In this document: piece by piece, positions 53,946 through 64,000 of the stretch | Layout: every line of letters starts with the position of its first letter | Numbering within the stretch: the first letter of the stretch is position 1 | Source: Pseudoips prasinana | Taxonomy: Eukaryota > Arthropoda > Insecta > Lepidoptera > Nolidae | Length of the DNA: 64,000 nucleotides | Direction: 5' to 3' | Assembly (NCBI GenBank): GCA_951640165.1 | Contig: OX621250.1 | Coordinates: forward strand, 6,510,001-6,574,000 | Notes under the pieces: generated by a model | The model's input: only the letters and a program-made list of their open reading frames with translations | Database searches by the model: none | What the model was told of the DNA's origin: nothing | Program-made: the position numbers and the translations under genes

Positions 53946-54231
53946 ATAGATTGCCATAAACGCGCTGAATAGTGGCATCAAAGTAACAACTAGTCATAGC
54001 TGTGCATTTGAATGGTGACCTTGAATCTGCTTGTACATTCAGTTTTATTGATTACTTAATGCATGAAAATGGAATTTAACCTTGAATATTTATAATATTG
54101 GTATATTATTTAATTGATTAGGAAATGTATATAAATTGTCTCGTTTTCTTTTTAAAGTTGTGAAACAGCTCAATGTAGCGTGGTGGGACTTTACAAACAC
54201 AGCTATACAGCTATATTGGAGAGAAGATCGG

Positions 54232-54638
54232 AAGATGCAATGTGGGCAGGCCCCTACAAGATGGACCGATGATCTTGTGAGACTCGCTGGAAGCCGCTGG
54301 ATGTAGGTAGCGCAAGACCGGCAAGTGTCTTCTTGTTTAATCTTTGGGAGAGAGCTTTATAACAAAACCACCTCCATACCGGTCACCGTAGCCTAGTTGG
54401 TAGTGCTTCTGCCTACGAAGCTGGTGGTCCTGGGTTCGAATCCCGGTAAGTGCAAATATTTGTGTGATGAGCTCGAATATTTGTTTCTGAGTCATGGATG
54501 TTTTCTATGTATATAAGTATTTATCTATCTATATAAGTATGTATATCGTCGCCTGGTACCCATAGTACAAGCTTTGCTTAGTTTGGGGCTAGGATGATCT
54601 GTGTGACATTGTCAACAGATATTATTATTATTATACCC
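54232..54638 (+). mobile_element. RTE-like LINE scrap and tRNA-derived SINE
   Basis: LINE piece 54232-54340 (ATGTGGGCAGGCCCCTACAA), then the SINE 54383-54638 with head GTAGCCTAGTTGGTAGTGCT and GGTTCGAATCCCGGTAAG. Confidence 0.7.
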
Positions 54639-54889
54639 ATCAAATGTCGTACCAGGGTGGCCTCCCTCAAAAGTCACCGCGCTTGGAATGCGAGTTGGCG
54701 ACCACAGTTATGTGGTAACTAGTACACAGGTGGCGCTACTGCCGGATTACCTAGTGTATTCCTTAATCCCCTTCTACGTTACGGAGAGTGCCCTGATTCC
54801 CAAGATACAAGTTTACTTGGTTTGGGAATCAGGAACTACAACTTTTTAAATTATTTGTTTTGTGTGAAAATAAACAATTTTTATTTATT

Positions 54890-55211
54890 ACTAGCTGTTC
54901 GCCGCGGTTTTACCCGCGTTAAATTTTATAAATTATCACAGCTCCTCCCCCATAGGTTATAGCGTGATAATATGTAGTCTATATGTTGACCCGACCTCTT
55001 AGTAATATTCATGCAAAGTTTAAAGTAAGTCCATGCAGTAGTTTTTGAGTTTAGCCCGGACATACATACAGACAAACAGACACACAGACAAAAATTCCAA
55101 AAACTATATTTTTGGCTTCGATATCGATAGTAGATCACGCCCCAAGTATTCTTTTTAAAAAATATTCAATGTACAGTTTTGAATTTTTTACGATTTTATT
55201 ATATGTATAGA
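54890..55211 (-). mobile_element. Non-autonomous Helitron (314-bp type)
   Basis: Inverse orientation copy of 34789-35102, starting ACTAGCTGTTCGCCGCGG. Confidence 0.8.
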
Positions 55212-55793
55212 TTTTATCTACTACCTGTGTACTAGCTACCACCTAGCTGCAGTCGCCAACTCGCATTCCAAGCGCGGTACCTTTTGAGGGAGGCCTATTT
55301 CCAGCAGTAGAGACATCAAGATGATAATGATATTAAAAAGTGAAATGTAACGACATTTAAAATAATTTAAAAGCGTAAAAACCGAAATCGCCAGTTGCAT
55401 TTAATTTCCTTATTTTTTCTTGTAATGTATTGTGTGTGTAAATTGATAAATTAATTATTACTAGTAAAAACTACGTGCAAAGGTTGAATGGCAACAATAT
55501 GCTTTATTTATCTGGTGTTCTACTCCAATGCACTCCCTGTATTCGCGCTTCATTAACCACAATCGGTATAATAAAGATTTAATCTACACTGGTAACTTAT
55601 ACGCGGCGGAGGTAGTAGGTACGATATCGTCCAAAAGACCAATAGCAGTTTACAAAGCCATTATAACATCAAGGCTAAATGCCTTAATGTCAGAGATATT
55701 CTTTATATCTAAAATCTTAAAGTAAGTGAACTATTTTTAATGCAAAGTAATTTATTATACAATAGTTAGGTCATACGATTATTTTATTAAATA
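55212..55793. other. Non-genic DNA
   Basis: A 65-residue open frame at 55528-55725 has no recognised motif. LINE-tail scrap near 55280-55320. Confidence 0.4.
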
Positions 55794-56011
55794 ACTAGCT
55801 GTTACCCGCGGTATTACCCGCGTTAAACTTTTAGCCTATGTGTTATTTGGATATATATTAGTATATTACATTACATTGGTATAAATTGCTGTATTATTAC
55901 AAAATTTCGTCAAAATTTGTTTGGTAGTTTTTACGTAAAAGAGTATCAAACATACATTCATCGATACATCCATACTCGCAAGCTTGCGCATTAGTAATAT
56001 TAGTAGGATGA
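55794..56011 (-). mobile_element. Non-autonomous Helitron
   Basis: ACTAGCTGTTACCCGCGG at the left, ATTAGTAATATTAGTAGGAT at the right. Confidence 0.7.
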
Positions 56012-56467
56012 AGAATCAATATACCTATGATTATAAGTTATACGATGTGTTGTCATCTGAGTTTAATTCTCTTAATACTCATTTATAAAAATAAATTCTC
56101 TGCATCAGTAGTAGATCTGGTCGAATTCACAAATGTTTACAAATTATATCTGAGACTGGACAACAATAATCTATCTTTTTTTGTTTAGAATTTATTTTAT
56201 ATATGCATTAAAAATAGCTACACACGATAGCCCGTTAGCACGGACATATGAATTTTGACATGTTTTGCTTACCCACTTTTGAACACGCACATACGTACGT
56301 TTTAAAATGCCAACATAAAAGGTAAGAACAATAGTACCTACTGCAAGAGAAGCGTAAGAACGCGGTCAAAGATTTATCGCCTTACTTACAAATATATTCA
56401 CACACAGATCAGCGTAAATATGATCACTAAACCTGATCAGTTAAGCCTCAATATTAGTAATCAATTA

Positions 56468-56665
56468 AATGTGGAATCAATTAACTGCGGAGGTAATTCC
56501 AGTCCGGTATAACATGGCAACCTTCAAGAAACGAGCCTATTCCTTTCTCAAAGGCTGGCAACTTTGGGCTCCTCTGATGTGTAGAGTGTCCATGGGCGGC
56601 GGTGATCACTTACCATCAGGTGACCGACTTGCTCGTTTGTCTTGCTATAATATATAAAAATAAAT
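56468..56665 (+). pseudogene. LINE ORF C-terminus and tail
   Basis: Reads MWNQLTAEVIPVRYNMATFK, AYSFLKG and GDHLPSGDRLARLSCYNI; W..L..EV...RY....FK.R.Y.FLKG is a common end of insect LINE ORFs. The inverse tail copy is at 36075-36205. Confidence 0.65.
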
Positions 56666-57418
56666 ACGCTCATTGATTGCAATAGAGAGTCATGAAAAGT
56701 TGAAATTTTTAGAGTTCCATACCCAAAGTGTAAAACAGGGCCCTATAACGAAGACTGTGCTGTCTGTCTGTCTCTCCGTCTGTCACCAGGCTGTATCTTA
56801 TGAACCGTGATAGTTAAGACAGTTGAAATTTTCACAGCTGATGGACAATAAGACATTTTTATGCAGACAAATATCTGTTCTGGTTGGAAACTACCCACGG
56901 CTTACGGCGCGCGGCGTCAAAGGCTGGTATCTAACAACCACGGCAACCGGCCCGTCAAATGCCACCTTGGTGTATAAAAAAGCGCATAATTTTTTCCCTA
57001 TCCTGTAACCAAGTTTATTATTGTATCATTATACAAATTAATTTAAAATTTAGTTCTAGAACAACCATCACTACGAATATATCAACAATTCTTATCATCT
57101 GTTTGTTTGTTCCGCAGTAATTGCTGAGCCTCGGATCACGTATTATTGTTCCCAAACATTCCGTCTAATACTTTTACACATAGCTTTGTGATAACTGATA
57201 AGGCAGAGTAGAGTACAGTGGAAGATTTTGGTTATGTGACAGATAACTAGGTAACTAGGCATCTAAAAGAAACGGCAATGTCCCCGGTTTCATGCAGTAC
57301 CTACTAAACTAATATGATTGCATTACTGCCTAACATAGTTGATATGAAAAGAACGGGGAAACTACTAGGTAGCCTAGGGTTGCATACATCATATATACGG
57401 GACTGTCACCGTATTTAA
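56666..57418. other. Non-genic DNA with repeat scraps
   Basis: GGTTCC-type repeat piece at 56690-56830 and a tRNA-SINE scrap (inverse) near 56860-56970. Confidence 0.4.
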
Positions 57419-57419
57419 G

Positions 57420-57451
<32 letters not shown>

Positions 57452-57452
<1 letters not shown>

Positions 57453-57860
57453 GACTCGTTGGTCTAGCGGTAGTGTGTTCACCCGCAGAGAACGAGGTCT
57501 TGGGTTCAAATCCCGGGTCGGGTCAAAAGCGATTTTGGGACTTTTATGTAAAGAGCGATAATCTTTCTGGAATAAATCGCTGGATACGGATAGCGCAAGA
57601 CCGGCAATTGTGGAGATCTTTGGGGGAGGCCTTTGTCCAGCAGTGCACGTCTTTCGGCTGATATGATGATAATGAATTAAAAAGAAAAATTTCTCAGCAT
57701 CAGCAGCGAAGTCTGGGAGTTGGCAGTATTACACCCCCGTGCCTCGGAGAGAACGTAAAGGCGTCGGTCCTGTACCTGACCTCCTTCCGGTCGTGTCGCT
57801 AGGCGTCCCATCGGATCATGAGAGTGATGGAATAGAAATTGCCCCTGTGTTTTCGCACAT
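57452..57860 (+). mobile_element. tRNA-derived SINE interrupted by LINE tail
   Basis: SINE family of 8656-9026. Its body is split by an RTE-like LINE tail at about 57570-57672 (CGCTGGATACGGATAGCGCA, GGCCTTTGTCCAGCAGTGC, ATGATGATAATGA). Confidence 0.7.
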
Positions 57861-57954
57861 GTTTTAATTATAAGCACATGCTTTCATGTTGTGTGGTAAT
57901 TATTATTCTGGTATCATCTGATTATTTACATTGTTTAAATAAGTATCATCATAT

Positions 57955-58448
57955 CAGCTGGAAGACGTCCACTGCTGAACAAAGGCCTCCCCCAAATATC
58001 ACCACAATTGCCAGTCCTACGATAAGAAATAATCCTGAAAGATTGAACAAAGACCTTCCCCAAATATTTCCGCAATTGCCGGTCCTACGATAAGAAATAA
58101 TCCTGAAAGATTGAACAAAGACCTTCCCCAAATATTTCCGCAATTGCCGGTCCTACGATAAGAAATAATCCTGAAAGATTGAACAAAGACCTCCCCCAAA
58201 TATTTCCGCAATTGCCGGTCCTACGAAAAGAAATAATCCTGAAAGATTGAACAAAGATCTTCCCCAAATATTTCCATTGCCGGTCCTACGATAAGAAATA
58301 ATCCTGAAAGATTGAACAAAGACCTCCCCCAAATATTTCCGCAATTGCCGGTCCTACGATAAGAAATAATCCTGAAAGATTGAACAAAGACCTTCCCCAA
58401 ATATTTCCGCAATTGCCGGTTCTACGATAAGAAATAATCCTGAAAGAT
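57955..58448 (+). repeat. 68-bp tandem array derived from a LINE tail
   Basis: Unit starts GATAAGAAATAATCCTGAAA at 58021, 58089, 58157, 58225, 58290, 58358 and 58426. One unit is 65 bp (a GCA-type deletion). The block 57955-58020 before it is an inverse RTE-like LINE tail (AACAAAGGCCTCCCCCAAAT), and each unit still contains the related CAAAGACCTTCCCCAAATAT. Confidence 0.9.
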
Positions 58449-58939
58449 AATAATCCTACAAGATGAGTTCTACTCTACCGTGTCTGTAAAAGAAGTTTTT
58501 AATCGTATTAGATGAAGCCTTCGCCACTGCCGCATGCAATAGGAGAGCATTATGTAGTTGAAATATTTTATTAAAAAGTAAGTCGAGATCGTGCAATATC
58601 AACGCTCCGCCGCTGATAACTAGTGTGCAACAATATTGCAAAATGTAGGGGTTCATTTTAGGTCACTATGCCTGCCATTTAGTATGTCGTAAGAGAATTA
58701 GGTACCTTTTTGGTGTAAGTGACATAAATCGTATTTCCAGACAGCTTTGGTTAACAACATCGACCATGTTTGGACTACAAAAGACGGATTTCACGAATTT
58801 TAGTGATAAAATCTAAACGTTGACGAATCAAGGTTAAAAAGAATATAGGTAGGTATCTGTAACATTGTTGAATATACTTTTATTTGTTTTGCTGACCTTA
58901 ACATTACGACCAAAGAAGTACCTAAATAGTATACTTATT
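58449..58939. other. Non-genic DNA
   Basis: No gene or repeat recognised. Confidence 0.4.
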
Positions 58940-59160
58940 TATTATATGGTCAGTGGTTACCCTGGTGTCAGAGTTGTTCAAGTCACCTAGTAGGCCTCTG
59001 ACATAGCTTAACGAATGTTGCCTTATGGCTACAATCCGGACCGACTCGTGCCGTCCGAAGCACGGAGACGCTCAGAAATTAAACCACTTTGGCGGCCATC
59101 CATATATACTGACTGCGAGCCTAGCTGCTTAACCTCGCCAATCCGACCGGTGAGAGCACC
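58940..59160 (-). mobile_element. 5S-derived SINE, inverse
   Basis: Contains inverse copies of the body (GTTACCCTGGTGTCAGAGTT) and of the 5S part (GAGCCTAGCTGCTTAACCTC). Confidence 0.7.
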
Positions 59161-59315
59161 TGGCAAAGTATGCTGTTGGGATTGTGTCCTACCCATAATT
59201 ATAACACTAGATTTCGGTTATAACGACGAAGAATGGACCACTGTAATTTCAACGTTATATCCGGAAGTTATAACAAGCAAAGCTAAAGAGATGACGCCAT
59301 CTATGTTTATTTATA

Positions 59316-59481
59316 ACTAGCTGTGCCCCGCATTAAACTTTACAAATCATAGCTATGTGTTAATCCAGGGTGTCAGCTAACTCCGTAACAAATTTTATTA
59401 AAATCGCTCCAGCCGTTTAAACGTGAAGAAGTAACAAACATACACACTCACAAACTTTCGACTTTATAATATTAGTAGGAT
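59316..59481 (-). mobile_element. Non-autonomous Helitron
   Basis: ACTAGCTGTGCCCCGC at the left, TTATAATATTAGTAGGATT at the right. Confidence 0.75.
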
Positions 59482-59959
59482 TCATTTATAAAATAAACAC
59501 AGGTATATAATAATAATGAAAATATTTTCAAACGTGATGGATTGAAATCAAATGATACAAGAATTATGAATTTGAAGAGTACGAAACCCTTCGTGTAGAA
59601 GTCCGACTCGCTCTTGGCCGGTTTAAGTAATTTATACGTCTCCGTTTCGTGCTGCAATTTTTTGCAAAATAACTGCTTATAATTCATATAGCGATGCAGG
59701 TGCCACTTTTTGAGTGCCTGCTCTCCTACTGCGAGGAAACGTGACATGCGGTTCTTTTGATACAGTTCCCAGGAAAGAGCAATGGGCCTGCGTAAGCGCA
59801 TTATAAGTAGCTATATTTCGAACTTATATAGATTCGCCACAAATAATGCACACTGTATTCTTGGAGTTATGTCGGTAACTTGATTTAATTTTATTTGCAT
59901 AAATATGTGTGTAACAAATGTTCCATATTAGTCTTTCAGTTTGCAAATATTATGCCTAC
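59482..59959. other. Non-genic DNA
   Basis: Small GGTTCC-type scrap near 59575-59630. No gene. Confidence 0.4.
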
Positions 59960-60551
59960 TTTGGTCAAGTAATTAGCTAACTGCTTAGCCAATGGTACTG
60001 GGTTCGCTCCCCACCCAGGACTAATCTTTGTGTGATGAAAACGATTATTTATTGTGTTTGGGTGTAATTTATCCTACTAATATTATAAACGTGAAAGTTT
60101 TTAAGTATGGATGTTTGTTACTCTTTCACGTAAAAACTACTGAATCGATTTTAATGAAACTTTACAATAATATAGCTTATACATCAGAATAACACATAGG
60201 ATACAATTTATAAAGATATTGTGTGAATTGTCCAAAATATGACGTTATGTGTCAAATAAGTAGGAAAACATCTACCATCTGCGAGCTATTCAGGCGTGCA
60301 CTGCCAAAAGCGCTAGAGGTGCATAACCTCAGAGCAAGATATCTGTGTGCATAACCTTATAATATTATGAATGCGACAGTTGGTGAGTTTTGATGTATGG
60401 ATGTATGTTTATTACTCTTTAACGCCAAAACTACTGAACGAATCTTGATGAAACTTTGCAGAAATATAGCTTATATGTATGTATATCCGAATAACACATA
60501 GGCTATAATTTATAAAGTTTAACGCAGGTGAAACCGCGTGGCATAGCTAGT
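59960..60551 (+). mobile_element. SINE fragment followed by two Helitron copies
   Basis: SINE head about 59960-60065 (GGGTTCGCTCCCCACCCAGG). Helitron 1 starts at 60072 and is cut off near 60223. Helitron 2 spans 60356-60551 and ends GGCATAGCTAGT. Confidence 0.6.
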
Positions 60552-60626
60552 CTATAATATGTACATATGTAAGTATGTAAAAATATATACTTGACTATGT
60601 TTATCAATTATCTGATTTTCAAAGTA

Positions 60627-60768
60627 CAGACGTACAGCACATCCAGCTACCCCAATCGACAAATTTCTTTTATAGTTTTTTAACTTTATCAAAAAAGCAT
60701 ATCCCAATCTGTCAAATTTGACATTTGAAATTTGACAGATTGGGATAGCTTGATGTACTGGCGTCTGT
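60627..60768. mobile_element. MITE, CTACCCCAATCTGTCAAATT family
   Basis: Inverted termini around CAGCACATCCAGCTACCCC and its complement at the right end. Confidence 0.65.
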
Positions 60769-60866
60769 AAAAGCTCTGCCTAGTTCGGGAGCAGATAGCA
60801 GTGCGTTAGTAATTGTGCCAAAATATTGGTTTACTTAGTTATGTGTTATTTAAATTTATCCCCGTC

Positions 60867-61140
60867 TCCCAAGCGTGGCGATTATGGCAAATTCCTCCAA
60901 ATGATGGAAACAACTCCACTGTGGATATCCCTTGGGAAGACCTTTATCCAGCAGTGGACGTAATTCGGCTGATATGATGAGAGCGTCTCTCTGTATGCTA
61001 TGACCATCATACTGCGATCGTCAACTCGTCTCCCAAGCGTGGCGATTACGGCATAACCCTCCAAATGATAGAACTCCATGGGGATATCCTTTGGGGTGAC
61101 CTTTGTCCAGCAGTGGACGTCATTCGACTGATAATTATGA
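60867..61140 (+). mobile_element. Two consecutive family B SINE tails
   Basis: GTGGCGATTATGGCA..., ending GTCCAGCAGTGGACG, occurs twice in tandem (tail 1 to about 60980, tail 2 to 61140). Confidence 0.6.
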
Positions 61141-61144
61141 TGAA

Positions 61145-61694
61145 TCATACTAATATTGTAAAGGCGAAAGTTTGTGAGTGTGTATGTTTGTTACTTCTTC
61201 ACGTCTAAACGGCTGGAGCGATTCTTATAATAGAATTTGGTATGGAGTCAGCTGACGCCTTGGATTAACACATATGCCATAATTTATAAAGTTTAACGCG
61301 AGTAAAACCGCGGGGCAGAGTAGTCATACTAATATTATAAAGGCGAAAGTTTGTGACTGTGTGAGTGTATATGTTTGTTACTTCTTCACGTCTAAACGGC
61401 TGGAGCGATTTTAATAATATTTTTGGTATGGAGTTAGCTAACACCCTGGATTAACACATAGGCTATAATTTATAGAGTTTAACGCGAGTAAAATCGCGGG
61501 GCAGAGTAGTCACACTAATATTACAAAGGCGAAAGTTTGTGACTGTGTGAGTGTATATGTTTGTTACTTTTTCACGTCTAAACGGCTGGAGCGATTTTAA
61601 TAATATTTGATATGGAGTTAGCTGACGCCCTGGATGAACACATAGGCAAAAATTATAAAGTTTAACGCGGGTAAAACCGCAGGGCACAGCTAGT
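61145..61694 (+). mobile_element. Head-to-tail triplet of Helitrons
   Basis: Units 61145-61323, 61324-61509 and 61510-61694, each from TCA(T/C)ACTAATATT to GGGCA(G/C)AG(C)TAG. The first two end GGGGCAGAGTAG, the last GGGCACAGCTAGT. No spacer between units. Confidence 0.8.
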
Positions 61695-62026
61695 TAAATA
61701 TAAGCTTCAAAAACTTAAATTAATATTCTTATTTTATACTTTGATCAGTATCTTGAGCCTCGTCTTGGAAGTCATAAATAGAAGATAAGGTGCTTGAGTT
61801 TATCTCTTTAGGAACTGCTTATGCAATAGATATGCATACAATATAACAATAAGGGCATGCATTTAGATACAGTCGAGGCCACCTCCGATTATAAAACTTT
61901 ACAACATCTTTAATACGTGGGTAGTAAGTGTGATTTTCGCAATGCAAGTGTGTGTACCGGCGCATTGCGCCGTTGACATCTACTTCCAATGTGCCATAAA
62001 TAATGCATATCAGCGTCTGCGCAGAC
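61695..62026. other. Non-genic DNA
   Basis: No gene or repeat recognised. Confidence 0.4.
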
Positions 62027-62029
62027 TTA

Positions 62030-62917
62030 CGCCCGGTTCCTATATTCCAAAAACGAATCGTTTCTACTACGAATAGTTAGAATTTCTACCAGGCGTAACG
62101 CAAAACCGTTCCTATAAAATACTAGTCGTTATCCAAATAACCGACGTCTGGTTACTAACGGATGGGAGGACGTTAGTAAGCTTATTGTATGGAGATGCGT
62201 TCGAAAGTGTTCCTATAAATATTTTCTACTGTCACGGAACTGTCAAAATAACGAGGCGTTACTGCTTTGATTACTAGTCGAATTCGGTCGGTTTACCAGT
62301 CGTTTGTATTTTATTTTGGTAGTTAACATAGTGTTTGAGGAGATTTCCGTGATGTCTAGCTCTGAAACTGATAGAGAATTCATGGCTTTGTTTTCCGTTA
62401 GAAAGGGTTGATTATTTTTCTATCTTCTAAGATTTCATAACCACAAACCTTAGATTAAATACTCAATTTAAAAACTTATTTAGAAACCATGAAATACTCT
62501 TGGACAGACGTCAGACGACAGAAGCATGCGCCATGCGCTTTCCTGTTACGCGTTTTGTTCACACCATGCACTCGTAACATCAAATTTTCAATAGTAATGA
62601 TTTATAAATATTTTAAACCTAAAACGCAAATTAAATTATTACTGTAACTATAAGTACAGTAATTTGTACTATTACTCACATAATATTACAGAATAATAAA
62701 TGATTTTAGTCGCATAATTGACGTACGACGTTTTGTTATAACTAATCGTGAAGAGGAGCGAGAGGTTCATTGCGGAACGAGTCGTAGGTGGTTTAAACTA
62801 CGGATGTTCGTCGCAGGTAGGGCATTGTGGAACACTAGTTTTGCATCGGTATCGGTAGCTGAATTACGGATGGTAACGTTGGTCCAATGACGGATCGTAA
62901 AATAAAGGAACCGGGCA
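62030..62917. mobile_element. PIF/Harbinger-type non-autonomous element
   Basis: Termini GCCCGGTTCCTATA and TAAAGGAACCGGGC are inverted repeats, flanked by TTA at 62027-62029 and 62918-62920. A short frame at 62352-62411 starts MSSSETDREF and soon stops; it may be the beginning of a lost protein. Too short for an autonomous element. Confidence 0.7.
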
Positions 62918-63011
62918 TTAGCGCATAAGTATGTATGTATGTTGAACTTATATGTAGACTTGTTTTTGTATGTGTCTGTATCATTGCATTCGTAATGATG
63001 TTACCGTTATA

Positions 63012-63458
63012 CAGGGTGGCCGAGTAGTTGACGTTCAAACGCAAAATTTAGATACTTAATGATAAGGAGTATCCGAATCTCCCCCATGTATGTTCTACGA
63101 TATTGCGTAGTTTTCGAGATATAATCCTTTTAATGACTTCTTTCGTAAATTTCACCTAACATCAGTTTTAGATTTTTTTCTCGTTCTGTTGAACATTTCT
63201 GGTTTAGTTGTTTTGTGATAACTACTCGTAATTAGCATAGTCTAACCTAACACCCTAAAAAGTATGGTTTATCTAATCATCGTAGAACTGACTTAGAATT
63301 TATTCGCAAGTTCAAAATTAGGGTTTGAGCTCTGGACTCATAAATTTTCAAAGTATAAAAAATAATTAAACCTTAAACATACATGGGGGTGATTCGGATA
63401 CTACTTTTCATAAAGTATCTAAATTTTGCGTTTGAACGTCAACACCTCGGCCACCCTG
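63012..63458. mobile_element. TA-flanked MITE with CAGGGTGGCC termini
   Basis: About 90 bp at each end are inverted repeats (CAGGGTGGCCGAG, GACGTTCAAACGCAAAATTT), flanked by TA. Probably related to Tc1/mariner-type elements. Confidence 0.75.
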
Positions 63459-64000
63459 TATATTGCAAAGATATTGCACACAAAGGATGTATACTATGTA
63501 GTCGAGGCTTATACTAACGCTCCCGGCCTTCTCGTTCACGCCAAGAACGCTTATCTATAGCAAAAAATATTTTTTGGCCTATAATTGTGTAATTTTTTAC
63601 TAAGCTAAAAAATCTTTAATAAATTCAAAATTAGTCCGATCCCAATACATAGAAAAGTCATGCAAATTAAAAAGCCAGTTGTTTTCGTCGGGAGGTTAAG
63701 CAAAAAGCATGCGTTCAGTCCATAAACTTGCTAGCTTGGGAATAAAAAAAAATAAAAAAAAAATTGTGTGTACTTATGTACACGCGTTAGAAGTTATACT
63801 TCTTAATATACAACTTGAACATAGTTATCAATTTTCATACCACCTAGAACTAACTTCATGCTGTTAAATTTTTTGGTGTCGGTGTGCGCGCGCATCGTAA
63901 AAATTCACTCTCATCATTTTTCTCCATCGCGCCAAAAGAAGTATAACTTCAAAAAGTTTTTATTCACGTAGACTTTAAAAAAGCGCTTGTCAGAACATGT
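63459..64000. other. Non-genic DNA at the right edge
   Basis: Possible small repeat with AGAAGTTATACTTCTT near 63790 and its partial inverse near 63940. No gene. Confidence 0.35.

Noticed and set aside
55528..55725. 65-residue open frame on the + strand
   Set aside because: No known motif and no neighbouring exons; kept only as an unsupported possibility.
58021..58448. CRISPR-like array of repeated units
   Set aside because: Units are contiguous 68-bp tandem repeats without unique spacers and derive from a LINE tail.

Overview
This looks like a nuclear genomic window from a lepidopteran insect (moth or butterfly). The basis is the AT-rich background, widely spaced exons with GT-AG introns, and repeat families I recognise as typical of Lepidoptera: LINE tails ending in a (TGATGA)n run, Helitrons ending in CAGCTAGT, and several tRNA-derived SINEs. 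No bacterial-type genes, CRISPR arrays or rRNA operons are present.

Two host genes converge. (1) On the + strand, eleven coding exons (4596-16579) give one continuous reading frame. It starts in the last part of a protein kinase C-lobe and continues into a long, low-complexity tail. The end of the kinase domain resembles cyclin-dependent kinase-like CDKL2/CDKL3. The N-lobe exons must lie left of the window. (2) On the - strand, twelve coding exons (51319 down to 20165) give a complete protein of about 550 residues: the insect counterpart of SH2D4A/SH2D4B, with its SH2 domain at the C-terminus. Every intron phase in both models agrees. The most striking point in the SH2D4-like gene is a 108-bp exon plus 60-bp intron present in four virtually identical tandem copies (22618-23229).

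The introns and flanks are crowded with mobile DNA. A structurally complete Mutator-like element (281-3864; FLYWCH plus MULE transposase in two exons, matching terminal inverted repeats, 8-bp target duplication) sits in a CDKL-like intron. A BEL/Pao LTR retrotransposon of roo type with an envelope gene (23728-34621; LTRs that look identical, 5-bp target duplication) sits antisense in a 12.3-kb SH2D4-like intron. It has a gag-pro/pol frame break, an in-frame stop before the envelope fusion subunit, and a LINE inserted in the envelope. Helitrons (including a head-to-tail triplet), RTE-like and other LINE tails, tRNA- and 5S-derived SINEs, a Harbinger-type derivative and several inverted-repeat MITEs fill the rest.

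From 51330 to 64000 I see no coding exons, only repeats. This part holds a near-perfect inverted repeat of about 985 bp (51478-52462), a 68-bp tandem array (58021-58448) and many short hairpin-forming palindromes. Coordinates of exons were fixed by hand from splice signals and reading frame; repeat borders are accurate to a few bases where target duplications or inverted termini are visible and to tens of bases elsewhere.
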